DNA of 64,000 nt, taken from the NCBI GenBank assembly GCA_964019135.1, contig OZ025255.1, positions 24,901,708 to 24,965,707 on the forward strand. Direction: 5' to 3'. The translations under genes were made by a program, and so were the position numbers. Below the pieces are notes generated by a model. That model ran no database searches. It was given only the letters and a program-made list of their open reading frames with translations, and had not been told where the DNA came from. Positions within the stretch are counted from its first letter, which is position 1, and every line of letters starts with the position of its first letter. This document shows positions 21,991 through 33,754 of this stretch, in pieces. This stretch comes from Arenicola marina (Eukaryota > Annelida > Polychaeta > Arenicolidae).

Positions 21991-24650
21991 ACTTCTGCTT
22001 GTTTCCAACCAGACTTGTGTTATTCTGAAGTGTACCGACTAATGACAATAAAGATTTGTGATTGTGACTAAAGTCTCTGTCAGCCACCTTTAACCGAAAT
22101 TCTCTGTCACTCATCTTTAAACAAAAATCTGTCACCCACCGTTAAACGAAAATCTGTCACCCATGTAACATATTATATATTTATATTATTTATTTTATTT
22201 TTATTATTATATTATATATTTCTGTTCTATTCGAAGGATACGGTGAAGAGATATATGTTACTCAGTGTCACATAAGAGTAACATAGACCTCGATGACTGG
22301 CTGCTATCACTGCAACCGTGGGGCTTTCGTTTACAAGTCAATGAAAAGGGACAATAGAAAATTATGAAAGCAGTTGATTTTGCCACAGTAGTCTTCTCGG
22401 TTTCCCATCAAAACATTAGTCTGGGAATTCATTTAGATTAATCTCTCTACTATTTGGGAATTATGATTATGGAATGTGAGTAGGTAAACACGAGAGAAGA
22501 ATATGAGCTGAAGTCGTTGGTGCCGATATTCTTAGATTTGCTAGTTGTTTAGTGTCTATTTTTGTCTGCTGCATTGTAATTATAACATAATTGAAGTAAT
22601 TATAATTAATCGTTCGGCGGCGTGTAAATGTAACAAACAACAAAATAATGAGAGGTCAAAGGTTACTTTATTCAGTAATGTAACGCATAACGATATTTAA
22701 TCAACCAAATCAGATCTTACACCACGCATCAATAATTGACAGGATACTTTATATTAAACATTGTACCAAAAGCATGGCTTTTAGCATATCTAGACGTCGT
22801 AATAGACGCATGGAACAAGAGCGGGCGACTGGGGGAAACTTGCCATTGAGGAAAAAACTGTTTCCTGCCGTGGTCATCCTAGGGAAGAAAATATTTTATA
22901 TCAAACGATTCAAAGTAGACTAAGCCATTACGTAACCATGCTCCAACACTACGACCAAACACGGATCCAATGGGAGTGGGGAGTTGCTCTTCCTCCCCCC
23001 ACCCCCCGCCGCCTATCCAGTTTTGCAAATTTGGACCCAGCGTGTGTAGTATTAAAAAAAATCCATTTGCTCTTCTCAAGCAGAATGGATGGGTACGAAG
23101 TAAATGGACAATCTTAACAGAAAAACAGAAAAAATGGTGTCGACCATTTTTCAACAGAGTTAATCAGGTAACATGGGCTTAAACACTTAATTAGCAACGG
23201 AAGTAAATTAGGGATTGACACAAATAACCAACATAACTCAACTGTATGATAACACGATAAATTCGTTATCATATTCATATTGTAATTAACCATATCGGAA
23301 TTATTTCTGTCATTTTATCTAAAGCAACGTATATTCTATAGCGAGCAACCTATTGGAATATTGAAGGGCAAATACAGTTACATGTACAGAAATATAAATA
23401 TTCCTTTGCTATTACCAATGCCAGATCAATAAGGCCGTCTTCATCCCCGAACACTATTAATTGCGTCGTATAGAAGCAAAATTTAACACCGCTGCTCTTC
23501 AAATGCGTCACATGTATTTATATTTGGCTCAGTGAAGTGAGAAAGGGAGTATTTACCCGATCTCTTGGCCCAGCGCCCCTACCATGACCATGCAAACTTC
23601 TGAAATAAATATGCGAAAGACTTATCCATGATGTGCAGAGAAGAGTTTCTTGAGGAGCGGGTCTGCACAAAACGATAATGAAGGAATTTAAATCATACAA
23701 GTGCAGACATAATTCATCCATTAAATCCACGCTCACAGGCGTTATGGTGGCAAATGGTTGGTGGTAGGGCAAACATGATCAGACGACACCAAAAGAGGAT
23801 GAGAACCGAACTGGCGAAGAAAACTTACGAGACTATGTTTAAAATAGAGACAGGGGGGATTACGCAAAAAGGAAATAAGAAATAAGTCGGATACAAGAGG
23901 AAACGACGATAGCCGAAAAGATAACATCACGAAATTTTGAACAGAAGACAAAAAGACGATAACCAGAAAAGACGACGGCACGAAAAGACGTCAGGATGAA
24001 AAGACGATAGGACGAACTGTCAAAAGGATGATAGGAAGAAATGATGAAAAAACCATATTACAAATTGATGAAAAGACGATAGAACAAATTGATGAAAAGA
24101 CGATAGAACAAATTGATGAAAAGACGATAGGACAAACAGACGATAGGGTGAAAAGTCGATACGCCAAAAAGACATTTAAAAACAGTTAAGGTGAGTCACA
24201 TCTGCAGATGGCGAGAGCCCAGGCATCGACGATGTCCTGCAGGTTCTGAAAGTCCGTCACATCGAACACATTTTCGTGGTTCGGGCCGGTGGCGATCAGC
24301 TCCAGTTCTTCATTATCGACACCGGTACCGACGCCGACGGATAACATAAAGAGATTCGGGTGTTTGGCGTTGGTGGTCTGTGACATTATAAAACGGTAAA
24401 ACATGTAGGAGATGGAAGTTTGGCGCCGACGGACACTATTATCAGGACAGAATAAACAGCACAGGGGACGGTGGTAAGAGTTTGGCACGAGCTCGCGAAG
24501 ACCCGTGTTTACGGTGTATTTTGCCTCGGATTTTGCTAAATCGGGATATGTGGGCGCCGCCCAACTTTCTGTGTTGTGTATGACACTTATAACATTCGTC
24601 GGCTACTGGATAGGCCTTTTTTAAAGTGTTTACGTATGATAACATATATA
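21991..24650 (-). repeat. Right arm of imperfect palindrome, outer part
   Basis: Inverted, diverged copy of about 7690-10890, with arm-specific segments such as 22900-23160. It ends near 24650 at a (TA)n run, immediately before the satellite array. It carries the terminal VWA exons on the minus strand. Confidence 0.85.
23622..24377 (-). pseudogene. Inverted partial VWA gene (last two exons)
   Basis: Exon 24200-24377 encodes the end of a VWA domain (NLFMLSVGVGTGVDNEELELIA...VFDVTDFQNLQDIVDAWALAIC) and exon 23622-23662 the short tail (LLKKLFSAHHG then stop). Both match the last exons of the plus-strand VWA gene, with acceptors and a GT donor kept. The first is 15 nt shorter, an in-frame loss of five codons. 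No earlier VWA exons with the metal site are present on this strand within the window, so it is a fragment, though its frame is undamaged. Confidence 0.8.
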
Positions 24651-24662
24651 TATATATATAGG
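24640..24662. repeat. (TA)n run at palindrome arm end
   Basis: About nine TA units precede GGCTTAG. The other arm has a shorter ATATATAT at 7702-7709 at the equivalent place. Confidence 0.8.
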
Positions 24663-24689
24663 CTTAGTTAGGTTTACACATATGGGTAA

Positions 24690-25140
24690 CGGCAAGGGTG
24701 GTACACACCATCTGGCCTTGGTTGGGTAATTGGTACATACGTGGTACACACCATCTGGCCTTGGTTGGTTGGTACATACGTGGTACACACCATCTGGCCT
24801 TGGTTGGTACAGACCTGATACACACCATCTGGCCTTGGTTGGTACATACGTGGTACACACGATCTGGCCTTGGTTGGTTGGTACATACGTGGTACACACG
24901 ATCTGGCCTTGGTTGGTTGGTTGGTACATACGTGGTACATACCATCTGGCCTTGGTTGATACATACGTGGTACACACGATCTGGCCTTGGTTGGTTGGTG
25001 CATACGTGGTACACACGATCTGGCCTTGGTTGGTTGGTGCATACGTGGTACACACGATCTGGCCTTGGTTGGTTGGTACATACGTGGTACACACGATCTG
25101 GTCTTGGTTGGTACATACGTGGTACACACGATCTGGCCTT
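24690..25140 (+). repeat. Satellite array with GGTACATACGTGGTACACAC unit
   Basis: About eleven units of roughly 35-43 bp. Each contains GTACATACGTGGTACACA, CATCTGGCCTTGGTTGG or its GATCTGG variant, and a variable number of GGTT copies that changes unit length. Frames on both strands stay open only because of the repeat. Confidence 0.92.
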
Positions 25141-25312
25141 TGATCGTAAGTAAGTGGTAGAAACTTTATAGCCTTTGAAAACTGGGTCTTTGAGAATTGT
25201 TATTTATTCTCAATTGGTTACATTTGGGAAAATGTTATACTGTCTTGTTATGCTATATTTTATCTTTTAAGCCATAATTTAGTTAAATCTTGTTTAAACT
25301 TTGTCCCAGCAC

Positions 25313-26078
25313 AATCTGTTCTGTTGTACTGCTGTACCTAGCGTCAGCCGCTCCGCAAGCCGCACTGGGAAAGGCACCCATTGCAGCTTACTCGCTCGCC
25401 TTCTCCTCTCCAGATCTGTCTCCCGATAAACTAACCGCTTTCCATATAAGCGTAAGAACATCAGATATGTTCATCAAATGACACTGTAATATAGTGATAT
25501 TCTACCAGCGGCATTCAGTTCAGCAAATGTGTGCCAGTTTGGCAAAAGTACAAGTTCGGCAAATGTGTGCAAGTTCGGCTAATGTGTGCAAATTCGGCAA
25601 TTTTTTTTTTTTATCAAATCCAATACCTGTAACCAGCTAGGATGACCTCCGATATACAACGGCGTCTCCTTGTGGGTGCATTATGATGCGCTCAGGCCAG
25701 TATTATAACATTGGAAATAGACACCTGCTGAGTGACCTTAATGATGGCAATACTGACGGCCTATGAGATGTAATTGAACTTCTGGTTAAGGGTTATGACT
25801 CCAGTGTTTCATGACACTCTGGGGTGGGTAACAATCTGTCTGTTGCTGTGTGGGGGCACGGACGTTGTATGATACACGTTTCATTTCAGCCAAGCGGTGA
25901 TAGCGACAACGGCCGCTCCTCCTGGCTGTGGTTTGCGTTAAGAGAGAAGGCCCCCCCCCCAGAGGCTCTCTGTGTGGCCGACTCGTCCTACCTTAGGTAT
26001 CGCAAACTGCCTTACAATATCCCTCCCCCGCAGCCCACCTACTTACGTAATGGCACCTACCTATACGTGCTAGAGTAG
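25313..26078 (+). CDS. Tentative two-exon 3' gene end, unknown product
   Basis: Exon 25313-25451 (hydrophobic start SVVLLYLASAAPQAALG, then PDLSPDKLTAFHIS) is bounded by CCCAG and GTAAGA. Exon 25890-26078 (SGDSDNGRSSWLWFALRE ... YLRNGTYLYVLE, stop) follows TTTCAG. Both meet in phase 0 and the second ends in a stop. The composition looks like protein, but I recognise no family, and no start codon or promoter is visible. Confidence 0.25.
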
Positions 26079-27188
26079 ATGTAGGATAGATTTTTTTTCC
26101 AAGCTTACTTCTTCGCCCTATTTGTCCAGCTTTCCAGTCCTTGTTTGTGGCGTTCTTCCGACTCCCCGCAGTCGGTGTTTCTCTGATGTGGCTTCTCGTG
26201 TTCATATTTTGTGACTGTTGCTTACATCATCTCTAACCTCTAACTGCTTGATTCAGTTACTATTTATTTTGTTATTAAGTCCATAGTGGTCTGTGGCGTA
26301 GAGACAGCTGCTGTAGATTGTGTTTGCGGTGCATTTTTTTTATTCCGTCTCTTAAGTATGCAATTGACGAAATTCTGCTAGCTATCCTTTATTTCACTCG
26401 CACTTTCTTTTCGTATCATTTAACTTCCTTTTTTGTTCTACCATACTAGTTGCCGCATGTTATGTTTTCTAACAATTGCTCTTTCAGCCTAATACACGCT
26501 GTAGTTTATATCTTATAATTGGTATCCTAGCGATTGGAAATCTGTTGGAAAAGATGGCCTTGTATTCGTGTGTTGGTCATGCACAAATACCCACAGATAT
26601 TAGCGGTTAATCATCAAAAGTCGGCGAAATAGGCTCTTGTAGTAATGGGTCGAGTGGGTTTGTTGATACAATGGTTCGCTCTGACATGGAAGAACGGCCA
26701 TAGTAACCATAGCAACGGGTGGATGGGAGGTCATCCTAATGCCTTTAAACTGCTACTGAATGACATGGCAGCGACATAAGTTGCAGCTCTGTATCTGACC
26801 TGGAAGTAGTTTTGGGCTTTCCCATTGCATATAAAGCTGAATATGAGTAGGTCCGGGAGAGTGAGTGGCAGGGAGTGGTGACAAGGGATCCTGGTCGCTT
26901 TCACTTGCACCCTCATGGAATTTATTCGGTTCATCAATATTGTTATTTTTGTTTACAGGGCGACCCAGGAAACCCCGACAAATGTATCGTCATGTAGCCA
27001 TGGTGACGGGTAACCCAGACACTCGTTTGTCCATTGACTCTACCAGTCATCCCGGAAGAAATCTCATCGCCAGGACACACGTGACCGTGAGAGGCCACTG
27101 CGAGAGATGCCAGCGATCGCTACCCCTGTCGCCCTGGTGGCGCTCCCTGGCGGCGCCACCCCGTGGTGTCTGCCCACCCCAGCGTCCG
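26079..27188. other. Intergenic, no supported gene
   Basis: AT-rich DNA with short open frames only. A TTTACAG acceptor near 26958 opens a short frame (GDPGNPDKCIVM, stop) that could be a terminal exon, but nothing around it supports that. Confidence 0.3.
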
Positions 27189-27215
27189 TGACGTCATCCA
27201 GCGTCCGTGACGTCA
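27189..27215 (+). promoter_or_regulatory. Paired CRE sites in a tandem 19-bp repeat
   Basis: Two consensus TGACGTCA octamers at 27189-27196 and 27208-27215 lie inside a perfect 19-bp tandem duplication (CGTCCGTGACGTCATCCAG) in a GC-rich island of about 27080-27250. CREB/ATF-type factors bind such sites. No adjacent start exon is identified. Confidence 0.4.
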
Positions 27216-27999
27216 TCCAGTGCGCCGCGGCTGTCACGCCATGGTCCGCCGCTGGACATTAAACTAAGAACAACAGTTACCAACACGTTTGAGTTTTGCT
27301 ATATACATATCTGTCTGTATATGTTTTAATAATAAGAGTAATATACTTTGACTTTGTCCCTATACACCATCGCCAGCGTGTGCGTCGCGAAGCCGAAACA
27401 ACTACGACTACGACTTATGCCCAACTAAATATTATCCTTGTAAGGCGTAAATGATGTGAACGGAGCGCTAGAAACCGGTCTCTTTCCGCGCTACCACGGG
27501 CTTTCCGCCGTCAGACGCGTCTGATTTAACGATGACGCACAAAACAACTTGCCAACCGGTAAGCCGTGATTCCGGTTTCCAACGGCATGGGCATACCGGT
27601 TTTCCAGTTTTAAAGTAGTAGAAGTTACTTCGCGGGCCCCTTCTCGTATGGTCATGGTGTTAATCATGTGGGCAGAATCCCAGGGGGGGGGGGGGTATTA
27701 GATTTCTCTCAGGTTGGGTAAACTAGCGTACTTAGAAAGTTTAAGTACTTGTCGTTAATTCTATAGACTTCGATCGCTTTTTACAAAGCGATATCTGCAC
27801 ACCTAATCGTTGGGTGATCAAATCACAAAATTATGATTTCTCTAAGATCAAACGTTTTCTAATTTCTATTCGTGTACTGGACTTATGGGACTTGTTATAT
27901 GAGGTGTTTAACGTACAGCAGTTACATAACTTCTGTTATGGTCTTAATCAAAATGACCGTGTGACTGTTACCAAGTGACTCGATCAAAGTATATTTCAT

Positions 28000-28125
28000 C
28001 GAGGTAGCTAACGGCACGTGGATCGATGGTTCGCGCCCCGCTGTGGCCATGTCTGTGTGATCGCAGGATAATGACTGACCCCTGCCCCTCTTCGCAAAGA
28101 GTAGAGGGTTACCCCTGGTGGTTCA
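28000..28125 (+). mobile_element. tRNA-derived SINE remnant (3' part)
   Basis: A B-box-like GGTTCGCGCCC (about 28028) is followed by ATCGCAGGATAATGA and the TTCGCAAAGAGTAGAGGGTT module shared with the SINE at 33755. Confidence 0.45.
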
Positions 28126-29374
28126 AGCGTCCTGAATATACAACCACTCTATCGAGGTATGCCTCATTGCCTGTCGTGGGGCCGTTGGTGCCGTTTCCTG
28201 GGTCGTCCCCGTGTATCCGTGCGCAAAAGAATCATCATATTGATATATCAGTAGTGTTTTAAACAGTGAGTGACCAGTAACATATTTAATTTTTACATAT
28301 ATATATATATATATATATGTATCTATTATATATCAGTTAGTAGATGGCTCGCTGGATTATGCTAGAAGCTTTGCTTTCTTGAAGAGGCAATGTCTTTTTG
28401 TTTTTACTTCTAGGACATCTCCACTCTCTCGTAGAAGGATATTAGTGTAGCCGGAACTTTAGTAATGATTTGACTGTGCTTGTTAATAGTATATTGACAG
28501 TGTGCGAAGGCGCGCTAGCGGGTCCTTTAGATTTCGTGGTGCTGTGTATTGACTTATGTGAGGACGAGTTTTGTAAAAAATCTCTCTCGTCTCTATGAAT
28601 ACCCTTCACTTTAGGGAACGGTGATTGTTCTTTTCATAAAGTACTAATGATTAACCTGATAAGAGAAGTTTAACCAAAGATGGCGGATGGCGTGTCGTCG
28701 CCCCGTGGTGATGTATGCTAATTGATCTCTGATGCCGTCGACCATGCTGGCTGACCGTTACCGCCACTCCCTTTCCTGCCCAAACCGTACATTAATTCCG
28801 TCTTGCACGGTCAATACGTGCGCTAATCGACTCCCCGTCGTGAATGTCTTTATCAATGTTTGTGGGGTGCATATATCAAAGGTTTCCTATGTAATAGTGG
28901 TTGGTTCCGACAGATCTAGCGCACGCGTACAATGTGCAGCTGAAAGTGGGCTGCCTGCCTACAGATCGGTCCGTGAGAATGGTCTTAACCCATTGCTGCT
29001 CTTCATCTTGCCAACGTGAAGCGCCAGTTGAAGAAGCCTTTTGTATGGGCTCGTGTGTAACAGTAGGACTAATCAGCAATCCTGTAACCTGTTGACGCCA
29101 GGGAGCATACATGAAGCGCGTTAAGAATGTCTGAATCATGGAGTCGACACTAGTGGTAACGGAGTTCCATCTAATGTGGCTGGCATCCAGTGTATTGAGA
29201 TGTCCATTGTGTCATGTTGCCTACTGTTGAGTCTTGCTTTTGCTGCTGCCCAAGGGTCACACGTCTTATCCTAATCATGTAGTGTTTGAATATGCGAAGC
29301 ACTCTATTTGTAAGTTACTTTAGCTTGGATTGAGTAATTAGGACCTCGGCCGCTACATTGTCCTCGTCGGCAAA

Positions 29375-29480
29375 CATCGTTGGGCCAGCGTAGATTTGTC
29401 CAGCGGGGCAATGTTGGTACACCGCCGGCAAGCCACTCGCAACCGTGCCAACTGTAGCCGGCGTTGGGCCAACATCGTTC
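29375..29480. repeat. Short GTTGGGCCAACATCGTT inverted repeat
   Basis: AACATCGTTGGGCCAGCG at the left and GCGTTGGGCCAACATCGTTC at the right frame a GC-richer 100-bp stretch. It resembles a MITE or satellite monomer, but no target duplication is evident. Confidence 0.35.
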
Positions 29481-29651
29481 TGCTATCTGGGTTATGGATG
29501 AAATGATTTTGCATCCTGACTATGGTCTGCAAGATCCTTATTCAACGGAGTAGTCACCTCCCCTAATCGTATAACCATGATGTCGAGTAAAGTTACCTGA
29601 CTTTGGTCTGCCTAGTATAATCTATTTTTGTGTTGCTGGGACCCCCGTTAG

Positions 29652-30561
29652 GTGTGAAGGCGACACACGTGAGAAGTTCGTCGCGGAAATCTGCCAAAGA
29701 GAAGGATGGACAAACAAATCGGTTCTCGAAAGACATTCCACCTTTAGGACGTTTATGTACCACGATGGCCTGAAGATCATCTACTGCTCTATTGGAAAGA
29801 CTGGAAGCACTGTTATCCGGACTCTGATCGGTCGGGCCGTAATGGGAATGACGTTTCAAGAAGATCGTAGGGGCCTGAATGTTTACCTCGATGAGGTGGC
29901 TGGTGTGAAACCCCTCTACCGTTTGCCATTGTCCGAGATCACGTGGCGTCTGGAAACTTACCACAAAGTCGTAGCCGTGCGCCATCCTATGGAGAGGTTG
30001 TATTCGGGATTCAACGACAGGTTGGGAGCTGCTAAAAGTAAGGGTATAGATTGCAGAAACTACCGAGCAAAAAAGTCAACAGTGGCGAAGGCCTACTATT
30101 GTCAAAAATTTCGAGAGGTGTTCGGTCGGGAAGTCCGAAAGACTTCCGATTTGAACTTCCCCAGCTTTTTGCGTTTGGTTTCGCTGGATACGAAATTCTC
30201 AAAGAAGCAGCACTGGGGAAATTACATGCCACAATGTTCTCCCTGCGAAGTTCATTACGACCACATTATCAAACCAGAAACCATGGAGGAAGATTTGGCA
30301 CTCTTTTTACCAAAAATAGGAATGCCGGTGACAAAATCCCAGAAGAAGCAACGAATGAATGTTATCAGTGACGTTAAACCTGAGGACAAGATGGCGATGC
30401 TGTCTAAGGTATACACAGGCATACCCGATGACGTCATGCGTGACGTAGAGAAGAGAGATATGCGAGACGCCGAGGTGTTTGGTTATACTTGGGATTCAGC
30501 TCAAAGGAAAGGCAGATGTAACATAGTGGACCAGTCATCACCCAGTAACGTTTGCTGCTAG
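29652..30561 (+). CDS. Carbohydrate sulfotransferase, HNK-1ST/CHST-like (last exon)
   Basis: Large terminal exon opening after a CCGTTAG acceptor (first codon Cys at 29653) and ending TAG at 30559-30561. Residue numbers count from the Met at 29755. The 5'-phosphosulfate loop is CSIGKTGSTVIRTLI (11-25), with the Lys that binds PAPS. The 3'-phosphate motif is VRHPMERLYSGF (75-86). The block HWGNYMPQCSPCEVHYDHI...ETMEEDL (153-181) matches the conserved C-terminal part of the Sulfotransfer_2 family. Such enzymes sit in the Golgi and move sulfate from PAPS to glycan chains (chondroitin, dermatan, HNK-1 or GalNAc). The N-terminal membrane anchor must be on an upstream exon that I do not find. The PAPS loop is slightly unusual (SIGKTGST rather than PKTGCS-type), so acceptor specificity cannot be stated. 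The frame is intact. Confidence 0.8.
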
Positions 30562-31874
30562 TTACCCCCACCATACCACCAGATGATCGATCTGCCAAAC
30601 AACAACTCACTGTCACTGCTCTCGAGCGTCAAATTGAAAAACCCGGTGTGGCCACGAACCGTCTCTGACTGAGTTGTTTAAATATTTTTTGATGAATTAT
30701 AGTCATGCACACATGACACGTTATTCCATTTACATGTTGCGAAAACAAATGAAGAAAACACCGATGGGTCAAGAAGAATTGTAGTCGACCACAAACAAGA
30801 CGGTCTTGGACAGAAAACATTTTTTAACACTTTAAATAAGAGGTAAGTTTTCATTTAAATTTTGGGGCTCGAAAAAAACCTTTCGGCTTCCTTGGACTAT
30901 CGATAAGATTGTGTTCAGTTTTTTTCAAATCCAACTGTTTTTGCTTTCACTAGGCTTTTTTTCCTTGACCGGTTCACTTTTGTACTGTTTTGTTTTAAAC
31001 CTTATAACTTAAAGAAAAACATAGTTGCAGTTAAAAATTTCCAAAACGCAACCACCTATAAAGATCGACTCAGAACATTTTATACAATTCCCGGAACCAC
31101 GACAATGACTGAGATAAGTCACTTGACAAAAGATCTACTGGCATATATGCATACAGATTGGGAAAAATGGAATAAACTCATACATTTCCTTTGCTTAAGG
31201 TTTAACTGGTTGACGATTTTACTATTTTGGGCGAAATTGAATAAACTCCTAGATTTAGGCTCGATTTGTCATATTTCTCGTTATCATGTCTACCGTCAGG
31301 TTAGGAAGCAACAACTCGCAACACAGCGGTATATACAGAATTTAGCGACACATTTTCTTATATCCCTATCTGGTGAATAAGTGCTTTTAACAACATGCAA
31401 TCTTAATTATTGCTCAGTTGGTATTTGTATTTATGTAAACATTGAAACTCTTATGATCTGATTTGGTTAGTCTTAGACTAACAATATATATAATGGTTTA
31501 ATTCTCATATCAGAGCTGGCAAACAAGTATTATGTGTATGTTAAAGGAATGTTCACCACGGAGGGTAAGCTAATGACGCATGAATCTATATGTGACACAT
31601 TTGACTTAAAACTTAATGTGCTGTATTATTATGGCATCATAGCAAGTTAACCATCTCGATGGAAAGCCGTTCTGACAACAAACGAAAAACGATCACTTTT
31701 CGCTCTATATTGAGATAACGCAAAGACGTGTCAATTTGTGTACAGCGGTCTGATTGATACGATTGCCACAAAACCAAGTACGCCTTTCAACGGATGGAAA
31801 GCTGATTTAAATTGTAATTTAACGGAAGAAGAATTTTATTGTGCTTTTTCAAGGTTGTCCCGTATTACCAGATA
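30562..31874. other. Sulfotransferase 3' flank, no gene
   Basis: AT-rich. A 91-residue frame at 31105-31380 has no recognisable domain. Nothing else supported. Confidence 0.35.
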
Positions 31875-32012
31875 TGTGAAATCAGTTCCAACATAGATTT
31901 TTACAGCGCATTTTAGCAACAAATGAAAAAATGTATGCATCGAGATTACGATTGTCGTGAAGAAATCGACACAGTATTACATGTATATTTTGAAGTTTGT
32001 CGATTTACCTTG
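31875..32012 (+). pseudogene. LINE C-terminal fragment
   Basis: One frame reads QFQHRFLQRILATNEKMYAS and another reads REEIDTVLHVYFEVCR. These match, in order, the HRILATN...EETIEHLFxxC stretch at the end of L1/Tx1-like LINE proteins, with a frame change between them. Nothing upstream of the fragment is recognisable. Confidence 0.5.
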
Positions 32013-33134
32013 TACCCATCCATTCGGTATGAGGAGAGCCAATGAAAAAAAAATATATATATAATGATCATTGCATATGCCTTCAATATGAAAGCAATAA
32101 CGATACTTGAATTTTGACAATGTACCGTTAGTACAAGTACACAACTAATTTACAACGGAACCTATACAAAGTACTTAATCGTGACATACTGTACATTTGT
32201 ATTTCATTAAATAAGAAGGCAAACTCTGCCAATGCTGCATGTACAGTTTTAAGCTTTGATAAACTGACTTCGCTCACCATTTAGGTGACACCTATATACA
32301 CATTACTTTCCTGAATGAGGGTTATAGGTGTATTGTTACTTCGATTTTCTAAGAAGTTATTTTACTGAAACATTTGTGGTGGGGATTAGAAATGTATGTT
32401 CCTATATTATCGCCCAAATGTCCAATTTGGTCGTGTAAATGTGACCTGTTTGCTTTATTGCTAATTACTTAATTCAGTGCGAACTATTGGTGCAGGAGGA
32501 GCAAGCGGACCAAATGCCGGCTGTCTAGTGATTGATCCTACTTATCCTACATTTCCTACTTTGTTGTTTTCGTACAAAAATGTTGTGAATTGCTGTAAAA
32601 TTGTGCATATCGCTTGTATTATTGCAAAAGTCAGAGGTATTTTGTTTTTGCGTCATGATATATCTTTAAATCAACACTGGTATGTTTCAAGTTCTAATAA
32701 CGCAAATACATGTATAGCTGAGCAGCGTATAAGTAATGTTTAAAAAATGTATGTTTTCAATAATGTAACTTTTTGTCATTTGTTTATCTGGAATAACGTT
32801 GCTACACATGCTATTTAAGTTGTACTTTTTGCTTCTATTTTTCTACTCAGGTCTTTATTGTTATCCTTGTAACTCAAGTCTTTCACAACCTGTCGCTATC
32901 ACTTCGCGCGATGTGTATATCGGAAAATGTTTATCTCGCTGAATATTAACGTGGGTGATTAATAAAAAGGATGGCTAAAACAATTGTTCTTTACATGTTA
33001 CGGATCTGAGCCCATCAAAAATAAGAAGATTTATATCAAGGAATATGTATAAGTCTTCATAACGTTCCAGCGGCGCATTAGTGCAACGATTTACAAAGGT
33101 TCGATTGGTTACTTTTTGGTTTACGTTAGCATGC
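32013..33134. other. AT-rich spacer
   Basis: No coding or repeat structure I can support, apart from generic AT-rich sequence. Confidence 0.3.
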
Positions 33135-33415
33135 TATCATTACAACAACATTAAATAACAATTCGCATATCAACGTTTGTATCGAGAACGTTACCACAAC
33201 ATTAGATAACAGTTCGCATATTAACGTTTGAATCGAGAACGTTACCACACCATTAGATAACAGTTCGCATATTAACGTTTGCATCGAGAACGTTACCACA
33301 CCGTTAAATAAAGTTCGCATATTAACGTTTGCATCGAGAACGTTACCACAACATTATATAACAGTTGCATATTACCGTTTGCATCGAGAACGTCCGTTTA
33401 ACGTTAGAGTAAAGC
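33135..33415 (+). repeat. 54-bp tandem repeat
   Basis: About five units of 53-55 bp containing GATAACAGTTCGCATATTAACG, TTTGCATCGAGAACGTTACC and a variable CACAACATTA end. Minus-strand open frames across it are by-products. Confidence 0.85.
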
Positions 33416-33754
33416 TTGATAACCAACCAGGATCGGAGAAAATAGTGATCAAAACAATTAAATGAAAAGGGCAAAATTACGGAGGTAAAATTTGTTAAGT
33501 GATCATATCTATTGTGAGTAATGTAGTACGTCAACTGTTGCAGTTTTACATTTGCAAATATATTACATCATTTGTGTAGGCGTATTCGGGTCGGGGCCGG
33601 GCAATCACGTGACTTGCGGATTTCAGTTCAATTCACGATACCAGTCAGCAATAACGTACAAATACAACGGTGCTGCACAGCCCCAGAAACACCCATATAA
33701 ATCAGCGATTGGTTGCTGTGCAGTCGAATACGCCACCCCTCGACCACGGTGAGT

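Larger units (their letters stand above)
1..23563 (+). repeat. Large direct repeat, copy A
   Basis: This block recurs in the same orientation from 40483 to the end of the window. Matching landmarks give the offset: 40482 at the left edge, about 40499 across the receptor and early VWA exons, 40414 at 8-9 kb, 40530 at the HECT start, 40563 at the integrase start and 40433 near 23.1 kb. The offset changes through small indels and minisatellite length differences. Identity is very high but patchy. Both outer boundaries lie outside the window, so the repeat may be longer. Confidence 0.97.
27216..29651. other. Intergenic or intron 5' of the sulfotransferase exon
   Basis: No coding exon recognised. 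It contains a poly(G) run near 27681-27694, a SINE remnant near 28000-28125, a (TA)n run at about 28296-28320 and a short inverted repeat near 29375-29480. Earlier sulfotransferase exons could lie here or further left. Confidence 0.35.

Noticed and set aside
21051-22028. 325-residue Pro/Ser-rich frame
   Set aside because: Product of the CT tract plus minisatellite. Length and frame differ between copies with unit number.
24630-25153. Six overlapping frames of about 150 residues on both strands
   Set aside because: All are by-products of the satellite array.
33135-33415. CRISPR-like array
   Set aside because: Units of 53-55 bp are repeated end to end without unique spacers, in an animal genome.
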